Virus record (IMG/VR): IMGVR_UViG_3300032220_000391
Span: 1 to 35,447 of that record
DNA: 35,447 bases
Origin: a virus
Strand: one strand, 5' to 3'
The notes beneath the pieces are model-generated. The model saw nothing but the letters and a program-made list of their open reading frames with translations. It ran no database searches and was not told the origin of the DNA. Below are positions 14,570 to 23,800 of this stretch, piece by piece. The position numbers and the translations under genes are program-made. Numbering within the stretch: the first letter of the stretch is position 1; every line of letters starts with the position of its first letter.

Positions 14570-14805
14570 ATATTTCCTATATCCATAATCCCCACTAAAC
14601 TCTTAGCCCAATCCTGCCACGTTTCAAAGTTTCTCGCATCAGGTACACCGCTATTTACAAAGTATCCAATACCTTGCATACCATTAGCCCAATCTCTCCA
14701 TCGCTCTTCAGGAACTGTGCCTAATTCTTGGGCAGCGAATTGTTGTGCCGTAGAAGCGCACCAATAATCCCATGTCATATCCCTAGGGTCAAAAGTAGTC
14801 GTCAT
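14566..14805 (-). CDS. Hypothetical 79-residue late protein
   Basis: A small Trp-rich acidic helical protein (FDPRDMTWDYWCASTAQQFA; GTVPEERWRDWANGMQGIGY; FETWQDWAKSL) with about seven tryptophans. No family recognised. It is joined to the nozzle-like gene upstream by TAATG and to the di-iron protein downstream by ATGA, so it may be a partner of either. No signal peptide or membrane helix. Confidence 0.65.
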   Translation of the reverse strand: MTTTFDPRDMTWDYWCASTAQQFAAQELGTVPEERWRDWANGMQGIGYFVNSGVPDARNFETWQDWAKSLVGIMDIGNI

Positions 14806-16574
14806 TATGGGTTACCTGTACTTCTTTCGTCACCAATATCAGCACTAATTAAGACCTTACCCATCTCGTAGTTGCCGTTAAAGGTGTTGCTCTCAAACTT
14901 CATTCGCAATTCACGACGTTGCTCTCGCATGTCAACTTTTAATGTTGTTGGACTAAAGGTATAAGGCTCAGAGGTGACATCTTCATCATCCGCATAGCCT
15001 TTACCTGTTATATATAAATTCATCTCCCCATCTTGCACAAAATCAGGCTCTACCCTTTCAATCCTTATCCACTTGTTATCGCCCATAACCTGCACATTTC
15101 CTGGCCCGCCTGTTACCCAACCAAGATTGTTTGTCTCAAAATACGATTGCACCGCAGTAACTTGCGTTAAATAAGTCTGATTTACGCCTGTTTCATGCGA
15201 CCACAGCGTGTATTTTCCTTGCGTATTGACTACATTATCAGCCCAAATAGGCTTTCTATATATTTCAGAAAATACGCCTGCAGAACGATTTGCTCCTTCG
15301 GCATAACCTGCGTCATACCAAACTTTATCTCTTACATTATAAATAATGGCATTGTTGCATTCAACAGAATCACCTGATGGATAGAACCACCATATCTCAC
15401 CCCAACGAGGTATCTTAGTGGCCCATACCTTCTGTCTTTGGTTATAGTTTAAGTTATCAAAGAAGAAATTCATATTAGCCATGTTTGGTATTTCTTGTAC
15501 AACACCGTTATACATTAAGAACCTATCAACACCACACCAATAATAAATACCGTCATATTCAATCACACACTGACTTGACATAATCGATGTCTGCGAAGAA
15601 ATAATGTCATACCGCCAATAGATAGTCGATGTGCCTAACTGTTGTGGAGCATAAGTTACTCTTGTTAATTGGTCGGCTGACCAAAATAGTCCTGCAGGTG
15701 ATGTTGTACCACCCCTTAACGCCATTCCTTTGACGATTTTAGTAGCAGATACGTTGTTTTCGTTCGCATCTGCTCCGACCCAATTTTGGAAGTTTCCTGC
15801 CGATGAGTTCTTTATTAAGCCATCATTCCCATAAATGAAAAGGTATGGATATAACATAACAACACCACCTGAAACTGCTAGATTGTTGTCATAAGTCAGT
15901 GTATTTGTCGCTGTAACAGTTGCATTTGCGGACAGAGTAATTGTCGTTGTGCCTGCTGTTTGTGCAATATTTGTTATCGTTGTACTTGATGGAATCCCTG
16001 TTCCTGTGACTTTTTGACCAATACCAACCAATAAATTAGCAGGCGATATAGTAATTGTCGGTGAACCGCTTGTAGTAACGGTAGATGCTGTAAATATCCC
16101 TAATTTGGTCATTGTCCCATAGGGAAAATTACCAATTTGTAAGGTAGTATTAACGGTATTATCAATATTTGTTAGATTCTGCCCTGCATGACCGATTACC
16201 GTTAAATCACCTGAGCCACCGCTATCGTAACCAATCTCCCACTGCCATAAGTTATTAGCATTACTTACAAAACTAGCATCAAGCGTGATTGTTGTTGGAC
16301 CAAATCCTATTGCATTATCGTTGTCAGTCTGCCAAGCCAAAACATCACCGCTTTGCCCTGAATAAACATAATTTAAACCGTTTTGAGACTGCATAACCAT
16401 GCCACGGCTAATGCCTGTAGCATTCAAGAATAAACCTGAATAACCGCCTATCTTACGAGGACGACCACGTTGAAAACGTACCCATTTGCCATCGACATAC
16501 ATCGGTGAATCAAATAGAGTACCATCTCGCTGTATCCCAGGAGGGATTGCTAGAGAGATAACCTTTTGGGTCAA
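14805..16574 (-). CDS. Tail nozzle / P22 gp10-like DNA-stabilisation protein
   Basis: A 589-residue beta-rich protein. Typical opening: IPPGIQRDGTLFDSPMYVDGKWVRFQRGRPRKIGGYSG, shortened here to the IPPGIQRDGT and RFQRGRPRKIGGY parts. The body is propeller-like (NLWQWEIGYDSG; LFWSADQLTRVTYAPQQLG; VCW-type blades such as YYWCGVDRFLMYNGVVQ) and ends IRIERVEPDFVQDGEMNLYI. It resembles the gp10-type proteins that close the lower tail tube of short-tailed phages. Residues ~160-235 (TITISPANLL, then GIGQKVTGTGIPSSTTI) look like a separate Thr-rich beta module inserted between blades, probably a surface or glycan-contact domain. Position after an adaptor and fibre supports a nozzle role. Confidence 0.75.
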   Translation of the reverse strand: MTQKVISLAIPPGIQRDGTLFDSPMYVDGKWVRFQRGRPRKIGGYSGLFLNATGISRGMVMQSQNGLNYVYSGQSGDVLAWQTDNDNAIGFGPTTITLDASFVSNANNLWQWEIGYDSGGSGDLTVIGHAGQNLTNIDNTVNTTLQIGNFPYGTMTKLGIFTASTVTTSGSPTITISPANLLVGIGQKVTGTGIPSSTTITNIAQTAGTTTITLSANATVTATNTLTYDNNLAVSGGVVMLYPYLFIYGNDGLIKNSSAGNFQNWVGADANENNVSATKIVKGMALRGGTTSPAGLFWSADQLTRVTYAPQQLGTSTIYWRYDIISSQTSIMSSQCVIEYDGIYYWCGVDRFLMYNGVVQEIPNMANMNFFFDNLNYNQRQKVWATKIPRWGEIWWFYPSGDSVECNNAIIYNVRDKVWYDAGYAEGANRSAGVFSEIYRKPIWADNVVNTQGKYTLWSHETGVNQTYLTQVTAVQSYFETNNLGWVTGGPGNVQVMGDNKWIRIERVEPDFVQDGEMNLYITGKGYADDEDVTSEPYTFSPTTLKVDMREQRRELRMKFESNTFNGNYEMGKVLISADIGDERSTGNP

Positions 16575-17797
16575 AATCCTCCCCCTTTAATGCCGTTTGT
16601 TGAGTAGAATCCTGTGCTGTCAAAATAACCTGCCAAGGTATTAGCAATAACAAACCCTAGCTTTCCTGAAGTTGGTAAATATAAACCTGTATTTAAGTCA
16701 CCTGAAAACTTGAGCGATGGGACTGCTAAAGAGCCATTGCCTAGCGTAAGCGAAGTTATTGAACTTGCTGAGCCTGAAGCCGCGTTATAGACATTTGTAC
16801 CGTCACAGATAACCACCAAAGAGTCCCCTTGTGGGACAACTACAGTAGCTCCGCCAAAAACGGCTGTTTTAATCGTTAAACTAAACGCCCCTGTAGAGTT
16901 GTTAGTAAAGGTATAAAGCTGTACAGTCGAGGGCACAACAATAATCTGATTACTTGTTAATACGCCTGAATACTCTTGAATAGTGTTAGCAGCTTGTGCA
17001 CTTGTTAAGGTAGTCGTACCACCTGTAATTGTTAACGCTAATTGCGTATAGGCAAAGGAATTGGAGCGTCCTAAGCCAAAGGTATTCCAACCTGTACCAT
17101 TACAAACAATCACTAAGGATTCTGTTAACTGTAGTTGTTGATTAGCGTTACCATCGATTGTGTCTGTTCCTTGCGGAGTGATGGTCAAAATACCTGTGCC
17201 ATTATTGCGAATCATGCAGAACCAATTTTCGCCAACAGAACTTGAAGAAGGTAAGGTTAATGTTCCAACACCACTTGACCATACATTAAATTGCGCTCGT
17301 ACAGAGGATGGAAGGGTTGCACTACCATAGTAGTTAACAACCTCGTAAGATTGATTTAAAGTCGTTCCTATAGCCGTTAAACCGTATCCTGCTAGAGTCG
17401 CTGCGTTTGCTGCTGATGTTCCTGCACCAAATGTTACGGTTGACCAAGTACCCGCCGCGGTTGTGTTACTCGTTGTATAAATATACTGAGCGATACCTGA
17501 TGCGATAGAGACAATCGTCCCACCTGCATAATCTTTAACGGTAAAGGTATTTGCGCCAATATTCCTAATTAATGCTGTTTGTCCAACCGAAACCTGTGTT
17601 GCAGGTGGCATTATCAAGGACAGACTTGCAACTGTTGCGGTTACCTCAATAATGTTTGCAACAACTTGGGTTTGGTCGTTACCGTTGATGGGCCATTGTA
17701 AAGTTGTATCTGCTGATATAGACAGCGATTCGTACCCCACAGGAGATGGGGAAACGGTTTGCCCTGTAAATGGGTTTGTATAGGTAGGATTTGTCAT
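16571..17797 (-). CDS. Tail/collar fibre protein ending in GGGF
   Basis: A 408-residue Ser/Thr/Gly-rich beta-structured protein. Repeated segments of the form LTLPSS-VGENWFCMIRNNGTG, then ILTITPQGTDTIDG and LVIVCNGTGW occur three times (around residues 55, 180 and 290), as in trimeric fibre shafts or adhesin-like modules. A linker GTSAANAATLAGYGLTAIGT (~128-147) is a common phage-fibre element. The C-terminus DSTGFYSTNGIKGGGF shares its last residues with the 806-residue fibre. Lying between adaptor and nozzle genes, it may be attached near the tail base or collar. It overlaps both neighbours by ATGA. Confidence 0.7.
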   Translation of the reverse strand: MTNPTYTNPFTGQTVSPSPVGYESLSISADTTLQWPINGNDQTQVVANIIEVTATVASLSLIMPPATQVSVGQTALIRNIGANTFTVKDYAGGTIVSIASGIAQYIYTTSNTTAAGTWSTVTFGAGTSAANAATLAGYGLTAIGTTLNQSYEVVNYYGSATLPSSVRAQFNVWSSGVGTLTLPSSSSVGENWFCMIRNNGTGILTITPQGTDTIDGNANQQLQLTESLVIVCNGTGWNTFGLGRSNSFAYTQLALTITGGTTTLTSAQAANTIQEYSGVLTSNQIIVVPSTVQLYTFTNNSTGAFSLTIKTAVFGGATVVVPQGDSLVVICDGTNVYNAASGSASSITSLTLGNGSLAVPSLKFSGDLNTGLYLPTSGKLGFVIANTLAGYFDSTGFYSTNGIKGGGF

Positions 17798-18429
17798 GAG
17801 TCAATCGCCATAGCTTGACGGTCAGCAAGGCGTAATTGGTCTTCTTGTTTCAAGACTTGCATTGCTTCCGTATACTTTTGTTGGAAAATCTGTCTTTGGT
17901 CATTTTTTAAGAATGGCATCGCTTGTAGTAATGTTCCATAAAGCATTGCATTCGGAGCATTTTGCGTTATCCAATTCGTTTGATTGGTTGAGGACAGGGG
18001 GGCTAATCTCTCGTAATATAAGACCTCAAAACTATATGCTTGGTCAGGAGTAGGGGCTACGAGCCAATTATCGTAGTTGTAATCAGAGTAATATAAAGGG
18101 GTGCTTGTAGTAGTAGAAGAGGGTGCGTATTGCCTTAAATACTCGTATTTTCTTAATAAAATAGGCTGAATTTGTCCACTTACCGTAACATTCATGGAAA
18201 CTGTTTTACGCCATCTTGCAGGCTTAGGGATTACAGGTTCGCCAATAGTCATCGTAGATTCGACCACTTGTTGTTGACCTAGAGTCTTAATCTGTTCGGC
18301 AATTTCAAACTCCGCTAACATAATGAAGGATGGAATTTGGTTAACAACAGCGGCGTCATTACGCTCTAGATATTGCGTAATATCTGTCGTTAAACTGTCA
18401 TAAGTCATTACTGCCGCAGGAGTTGTCAT
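17794..18429 (-). CDS. Head-tail adaptor-like protein
   Basis: A 211-residue protein. The helical N-terminus (MTYDSLTTDITQYLERNDAA, then IPSFIMLAEFEIAEQIKTLG) is followed by a beta segment (MTIGEPVIPKPARWRKTVSM) and a helical end (APNAMLYGTLLQAMPFLKND, FQQKYTEAMQVLKQEDQLR). This plan matches small adaptor proteins of short-tailed phages that join portal to nozzle (T7 gp11-, P22 gp4- and SU10-adaptor-like). The gene precedes the fibre and nozzle genes, as expected. A 79-base gap without recognisable promoter (18430-18508) separates it from the lysozyme gene. A second adaptor-like gene exists at 27275. Confidence 0.7.
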   Translation of the reverse strand: MTTPAAVMTYDSLTTDITQYLERNDAAVVNQIPSFIMLAEFEIAEQIKTLGQQQVVESTMTIGEPVIPKPARWRKTVSMNVTVSGQIQPILLRKYEYLRQYAPSSTTTSTPLYYSDYNYDNWLVAPTPDQAYSFEVLYYERLAPLSSTNQTNWITQNAPNAMLYGTLLQAMPFLKNDQRQIFQQKYTEAMQVLKQEDQLRLADRQAMAIDS

Positions 18430-18508
18430 ATTTAGTTGCCCTAGTTAATCTCGGCTACCGTTTTTCCCAAACAGTTGTAGTGATTTTAATACTTTTTCTT
18501 GGAAAAGC

Positions 18509-19045
18509 CTATACAATCATGGTTTCTGCTGATTTCTGTACATCAGCCACCCTTTTTAGCCATCCTTTACCATAGGTTGGAAAGTTATCTAGTGACTTGT
18601 AGAACTCTTCTTTATTATTACTGAATTTTTTAAGTAAGTCTAATCCATTAGCATCTTTAATGGCTTGTAAGGTAGCAGGTCCAATAACGCCATCAGCGTT
18701 TACTCGTAAGGCTCTTTGAATCATGCGACGAGCGGCGAATGCCCCTGCATTAATAGCAAAATCAAAAACGGCATAATCCACGCCATTAGGTAAATCATCA
18801 CCCCTAATAGCGTCCCAATAATCTCTTTTGTAAACAGGTTTAACATCTTCTTTCTTCAACGCTTTCATATCATCTTGAGTTACTTCATGTCCTACATATT
18901 TTTCCCAAACAGCTTGTGTACAACCCCACATCGTACATCCTTCACGACCATCAGGTAAATGATTACCTTTATCACGTTGGTCGTTAGTGAATCCGCCCTC
19001 ATGGGCGATAACCATATCAAAAGATTTATCCCAATTACTTAGCAT
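18509..19045 (-). CDS. Endolysin, GH108-type muramidase
   Basis: A 178-residue enzyme hydrolysing the glycan strand of peptidoglycan. The catalytic Glu lies in AHEGGFTND (Glu16), the EGGY/F signature of GH108 phage lysins. RDYWDAIRGDDLPNGVDYAV and DFAINAGAFAARRMIQRAL belong to the catalytic domain. VNADGVIGPATLQAIKD (~117-133) is the C-terminal PG_binding_3-type unit. There is no signal peptide, so it depends on a holin for release. The start overlaps the holin-like gene by 11 bases. The loop KGNHLPDGREGCTMWG replaces the usual GGPTNYGIT segment and is slightly unusual. Confidence 0.85.
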   Translation of the reverse strand: MLSNWDKSFDMVIAHEGGFTNDQRDKGNHLPDGREGCTMWGCTQAVWEKYVGHEVTQDDMKALKKEDVKPVYKRDYWDAIRGDDLPNGVDYAVFDFAINAGAFAARRMIQRALRVNADGVIGPATLQAIKDANGLDLLKKFSNNKEEFYKSLDNFPTYGKGWLKRVADVQKSAETMIV

Positions 19046-19436
19046 TTTTCTTCATCTCCATCACTTTTTCTAGCGTCCTGCCTCCAAAATAGAAGCTCAT
19101 AATGAGCATGCCCCACTGACCTAGCAGCTCTACATAGTTGTTATTTACCTCAATATCCCAAGCTGACATCATCCCAAATGTTGTATAGGTCAACAGAATG
19201 AATATAAGGGTCATAGGGCGAATGTTCTTAGATAGCCAAGAGTCGGACATCATGTCAGCAGATTGTCGCTTGGTGAGTTCTTGAGCCTCTATATTATCAG
19301 CGTTTAATTCAGCTAACTTACCTTCTTGTTGCATTTGTAAAAGTTCTTGCTGAGCTTTAGCTTTAGCCTCATGGTCAGGAATAAACTTATCCAAAACCTT
19401 CATGCCAACATCAAACAAAGCTGTTAATGGAAACAT
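19035..19436 (-). CDS. GTA-type holin-like protein
   Basis: A 133-residue protein. The N-terminus (DKFIPDHEAKAKAQQELLQM, then QQEGKLAELNADNIEAQELT) matches the amphipathic part of GTA_holin_3TM-type proteins (DKxIPDxxAKxxAxxEL). Transmembrane helices follow at ~73-92 (PMTLIFILLTYTTFGMMSAW) and ~104-120 (LLGQWGMLIMSFYFGGR), ending in a basic tail. It likely forms the inner-membrane lesion that releases the endolysin whose gene it overlaps. Confidence 0.75.
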   Translation of the reverse strand: MFPLTALFDVGMKVLDKFIPDHEAKAKAQQELLQMQQEGKLAELNADNIEAQELTKRQSADMMSDSWLSKNIRPMTLIFILLTYTTFGMMSAWDIEVNNNYVELLGQWGMLIMSFYFGGRTLEKVMEMKKNAK

Positions 19437-19726
19437 TATTTATCCTTCCTAAAATGTAACAATGCCAAGTCAAATATAATAATTGATGCGCCAATATCCT
19501 TAGTTATCCACAGAGGGAACAAAGAATCTACAGGGTACGCACCAAACTCAAAGTAGTGTAGTGAACGCATAACCTGAACCATTAAACCTGTTGTCATGAC
19601 AAAGATACCAACCTTTGACAACATCCGCATATCTGTAAAGAATCCTGAAAACGCTAAGAAAGCTACTACAAAAACTGCAATTAGTTCGATGACTAAAATA
19701 GACATGAGCCAATGTATTAACGTCAT
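19436..19726 (-). CDS. Three-span membrane protein of the lysis cassette
   Basis: A 96-residue hydrophobic protein with three likely transmembrane helices: ~5-29 (HWLMSILVIELIAVFVVAFL), ~37-56 (LSKVGIFVMTTGLMVQVMRS) and ~72-91 (LWITKDIGASIIIFDLALLH). It ends in FRKDK. Overlap with both neighbours and placement directly before the GTA-type holin-like gene suggest a holin, antiholin or accessory lysis role, but no family is recognised. Confidence 0.6.
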   Translation of the reverse strand: MTLIHWLMSILVIELIAVFVVAFLAFSGFFTDMRMLSKVGIFVMTTGLMVQVMRSLHYFEFGAYPVDSLFPLWITKDIGASIIIFDLALLHFRKDK

Positions 19727-20079
19727 TTCTTTGCTCTTTTATGCTTAATTTCTTCTGCCACTTCACCAATGTCCATGTGTTCACGCTTGACCATGTAATT
19801 GGACACCCAATTAATGACAGCTACACTACACAAACCAAGTATCCATGCCAATCCAATCTGCATATCCAACTTATCAGAGCTAATGCTTAACTTCTCAGCA
19901 ACGATTCCTGTAAAAGCGAACCCTGCCATAGCACTAATTCCACCTGCAATAAACACGCTTGCAACTTTACCCTTCTCTTGCAACTTTTCAGGTGTCCAAA
20001 ACATTGCCAAACTAAGACCGCCAAATAATCCACCAAGAGCAGGTGCTAGTTTCTCAATGAGAAATCCTTCAGGCATCAT
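19723..20079 (-). CDS. Membrane protein, holin-like
   Basis: A 118-residue protein with three likely helices: ~11-28 (LAPALGGLFGGLSLAMFW), ~40-60 (VASVFIAGGISAMAGFAFTG) and ~76-97 (IGLAWILGLCSVAVINWVSN). The charged C-terminal tail ends HKRAKK. Small size, several helices and a basic cytosolic tail fit a class I holin. The start may be 20079 or the adjacent ATG at 20076, and the previous stop overlaps it. It is one of four membrane proteins in a row, so which one sets lysis timing is unclear. Confidence 0.6.
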   Translation of the reverse strand: MMPEGFLIEKLAPALGGLFGGLSLAMFWTPEKLQEKGKVASVFIAGGISAMAGFAFTGIVAEKLSISSDKLDMQIGLAWILGLCSVAVINWVSNYMVKREHMDIGEVAEEIKHKRAKK

Positions 20080-20282
20080 TTTATAATGACCGCCTGTAGC
20101 AACTCCACAAAAGTATCCTTACCAAAGAAAGTAAATAACATGATTGCATAGAGCATATATTCGATTCGAGCCATGCGTTTAGAGCCTCTTTCAAAAGCCT
20201 CCTCTATTCGCTTGTATCGTTGCTCACAAACTTGTTCGTGAACGCTGATTCGTTTATCGTTCTCTGCAATCATGGCTTCCAT
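20076..20282 (-). CDS. Small membrane protein with coiled-coil N-terminus
   Basis: A 68-residue protein: an amphipathic, charged helix (ENDKRISVHEQVCEQRYKRI, EEAFERGSKRMARIEYMLYA) and one C-terminal hydrophobic helix (~44-66). This resembles XhlA-type holin-accessory proteins in layout, although sequence identity cannot be tested here. It starts the run of four membrane proteins before the endolysin. Confidence 0.55.
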   Translation of the reverse strand: MEAMIAENDKRISVHEQVCEQRYKRIEEAFERGSKRMARIEYMLYAIMLFTFFGKDTFVELLQAVIIK

Positions 20283-20285
20283 GCT

Positions 20286-20495
20286 CTACTCTTTCTTTTC
20301 TAACGATTCTTTTAGTAGATTAATAAATGCGTTTTTACCAACAGATAATTGGTCAAGTTGGAACTGTGCAGAACCAATCTTTCTATCCAAGTCAAGGCAG
20401 TGGTTAAAAAGATGTTGCTGTTCTTGCGTTAAGTCCTCATACGCATACTCTACATCGTCAATCGTGATTTGAGTTTTTTTCGTGTTTTCACTCAT
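20286..20495 (-). CDS. Small helical protein, DUF6447-like
   Basis: A 69-residue protein. A short beta strand (TQITIDDVEYAYEDL) is followed by two helices (TQEQQHLFNHCLDLDRKIGS, AQFQLDQLSVGKNAFINLLK). The pattern ITIDxxEYxxxDL, QxxLFNxxxDLDxKI, QLxxLxxxKNAFxxxL is that of small phage proteins found near fibre and lysis genes (I recall DUF6447). Role unknown. AGGAG lies before the ATG. Confidence 0.6.
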   Translation of the reverse strand: MSENTKKTQITIDDVEYAYEDLTQEQQHLFNHCLDLDRKIGSAQFQLDQLSVGKNAFINLLKESLEKKE

Positions 20496-20529
20496 TTCAT
20501 TCTCCTAGGTTGTACTACGGTTTAAAAAT

Positions 20530-20847
20530 CTATGCGCTCCAAGGTAGCGGTGTATTCTCAGGGCTTGTAGGCGGGTTAATTAGGCTGTCAATCTGCCCTT
20601 GTACACAAGATTGTGCGCTGTCTATTTGGTTCTCAGGAATCCAACCTATAACTAACGCCTCAGTTAAGTCTGCGTAAGGCACAAATGTAGTCTGCTCTGT
20701 AGAGTCAAACTGTGTGTTGCCACCAATAGAGGCAGTATAAGTGCCGTCTACTCCTGTTACTTCCCACAATGCGTTAATCACATAGTTGGGGTCAGGCTGT
20801 TGCACCGTGTACATTGCTGTAATGCGTGTTGTAAATACTGTTGCCAT
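20530..20847 (-). CDS. Small protein after the fibre gene, possible fibre-associated
   Basis: A 105-residue beta-rich protein (ATVFTTRITAMYTVQQPDPN, YVINALWEVTGVDGTYTASI, TTFVPYADLTEALVIGWIP). The start at 20847 is chosen over an in-frame ATG at 20871 because AGGAG lies eight bases before it and the longer frame would run into the end of the fibre gene. Genes of this type often follow the fibre gene and precede lysis genes; a chaperone or cap role is possible but unsupported by motif. Confidence 0.6.
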   Translation of the reverse strand: MATVFTTRITAMYTVQQPDPNYVINALWEVTGVDGTYTASIGGNTQFDSTEQTTFVPYADLTEALVIGWIPENQIDSAQSCVQGQIDSLINPPTSPENTPLPWSA

Positions 20848-20857
20848 TTTAATTCTC

Positions 20858-23800
20858 CTATCTAGATGCAAGTTGTTGTTTAAGTGAATCTACTTCTGCT
20901 TTAAGTTCTTGGATTGATGCCACAAGCAAAGGAATAACATCTGTATAAGAAACACCTAAATATTCCGTTGCATCGTCAGATTTTGGCATTGTTCCTTTTG
21001 TTACTGCTTCAGGCAATACCTTTTCAACGCTTTGTGCAATTAAACCAACACAAGGCTTATTTGATTCATCAGACTTCCATGTAAACTTAACGGCTTCAAG
21101 TTGTGCAACATCATTCAAAGCGTTAGTAAATGTTCCAGTTACATTTTTAAGTCTTGCATCAGAGTTTGCAGTCCAAGATGTTCCGCCATTAGTTAAATAA
21201 ACACCAGCAGAACGATTTTGAATATAAAATCTGTCGTTTGAAGAATACCAAAACATACTTACTTTAACAATTCCAGTTTCAGCAAAATCAATTTCGCTAT
21301 CGCCGCTTATGCTATTTACAGTTGTAGTGCCTGAACTTTTTACATAAATTCTAGGATTACCATCACCATCAGATAACACAATGTTGTTACTTGCTGTACG
21401 GATGTCTAGACCACCTTGATTGCCACCATAAATACCAATAATAGTATTCTTAGAACCAGTAGTAATCGCTGCGCCAGAACCTTGACCTAAAAATGTATTG
21501 TTATTTCCAGTAGTTGCTTGACCAGCCTGACCACCAATAAATGTGCAATAATTTCCTGTGGAAGCGTAGCCAGCTAAATAACCAAAAGAAGTTTGTTGAG
21601 TACCAGTAGTATTGCTATAACCAGCTTGATAACCTACTGCTGTGTTATTAGATGCGGTGGTGTTTCCTGTAAGAGCTTGAACACCAATGGCTGTATTGAA
21701 CGCTCCACTAGCATTACCACTTACACCAGCTAAAGCTGATGTACCAATCGCTGTATTTGACCCGTTAGTTTGCCAAAGTCCAGCATAGTAACCTAGATAA
21801 GTATTGGCGTTATTAGTGACATTCGAGTAACCAGCTTGATAACCAGCATAAAGGTTACTAGTAGCAGTTGTGGTGCTATAACCAGCTTGGTAACCTACTG
21901 CGGTATTGTTAGATGCGGTAGTGTTTGCTTGAAGTGCAGATACACCTATTGCAGTATTTGATGCGCCTGTTGTGTTTGAATATAAAGATTGAAAACCAAA
22001 AGCCGCTACTCCGCTACCTGTTGTATTGGCTAATGCAGCTTGCGCACCTACAGCAGTATTATTGTTTGTGGTATTGGCAAATAAAGCACCTTGACCAAGT
22101 GCAGTATTCTGTACGCCTGTGCTGTTTGAGTAAAGGGCTTGATAACCTAAAGCTGTTTCGTTATATCCTGTTGTATTTGTGTAGGCAGCTTGATAACCTA
22201 CTGCTGTATTACTAGATGCAGAAGTGTTTTTGTTGAGTGCCTGATACCCTACTGCGGTGTTTGAAGCACCACCAAGATTTTCTACCATTGCTTCTGAACC
22301 AAGAGCAGTATTGCCATTTCCCACATTATAGTAAAGCGATAAATGCCCGATAGCAGTATTGTTGGATGTAGTGCTGTTTGCGTTTAAAGAATATGCGCCT
22401 ACGGCAGTATTATAGTTACCTGTGGTGTTTGAATACCCAGCAAAACGACCAATAGCAGTAAGCCTTGTTCCTGTTGTATTGTTATAACCTGCTTGATAAC
22501 CTACTGCGGTATTGTCTGATGCGGTGGTGTTTAAACCTAATGCTTGAAAACCAAATGCAGAGTTATTTGAACCTGTTGTGTTAAATGGTAAAGAATTTTG
22601 ACCAACCGCAGTATTTCCAGTCCCAGTTGTGTTCGCAGTTAAAGCAGTTTGACCAAAGGCAGTTACTTGACCAGTTGTATTTGCTTGACCAGCTTGGTAT
22701 CCTACGGCTGTGTTGTTTGATGCCGTAGTGTTTGATTTTAATGCACTTCTACCAATAGCAAGGTTTTGACCACCAGTAGTGTTGCTGATTAGAGTTTCAT
22801 ACCCACCAATAGCCACATTGTCTGCACCAGTAGTATTAGCAAGTAAAGCCTGATAGCCTATAGCGACTAATTGCCCGCCTGTTGTATTGTTATAACCTGC
22901 TTGATAACCTATCGCAGTATTTAATGAAGCAGTAGTGGTTGAGCCTAATGCCTGATAACCTACAGAAGTATTGTAATTTGCTGTAGTAGCAAACCTCAAA
23001 CTTAGCCCACCAACTGCCACATTATATGAACCTGTTGTGTTAGCGTATAAAGCAAGATTACCTACACCAGCATTTCCTACACCTGTAGTATTGCTAAGTA
23101 CAGCCCTATCTCCAATAGCCGTTAATTCACTTCCTGTCGTATTACTATATCCTGCTTGATAACCTACTGCGGTATTGTTAGAAGCGGTGGTGTTGGATTG
23201 GAGTGCAGACCTACCAATTGCCACATTAGACCCACCAGTTGTATTTGAAGTTAATGCAACGCTACCTACTGCGGTATTGTAATTGCCAGTAGTGTTTGCT
23301 TTTAAGGCTTGGTAACCAACACCAACAATTTCACCCGTTGTATTAAAATATCCAGCTTCAGTTCCTACACCAATGCTGTAACTTCCAGTCGTGTTAGAAA
23401 GTAATGCGGTATAACCAACAGCAACATTATATCCACCGCTAGTGTTTGTATTTAATGCTTGCCGACCAATAGCCGAATTTCCTGTACCAGTAGTATTTTG
23501 TTGTAACGAAACTCTACCAACAGCAGTATTGTGTGAGCCTGAAGTTAAAGCACTTAAAGCACTTGCCCCAACACCTGTGTTTTCTGTTCCTGTAGCTGTT
23601 GCCGCTAAAGCAGATAAACCTAAAGCTGTATTACTAGCAACAGCACCACCACCCCTACCAACAGTAAGACCATAAACAGTTAAGTCAGTACCAGAGTATA
23701 AAAGGTTGGCAGAGTCTGTTAGTAGACCTGCGGTTGTTGCGTATGGAACACGACCACTTGTTAGACTAGAGAATGTAATTGAGCCTGATGATGTCAACCC

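Noticed and set aside
18430-18508. The 79-base gap between the endolysin and the adaptor gene as a promoter.
   Set aside because: Only weak inverted repeats (TTTTC-CAA-GAAAA and an imperfect ACTGTTT/AAACGGT pair on the minus strand) and no convincing -35/-10 pair were seen.
21480-23660. Regular repeats suggesting a CRISPR array.
   Set aside because: Units are degenerate, have no unique spacers and are translated throughout as YadA-like repeats.
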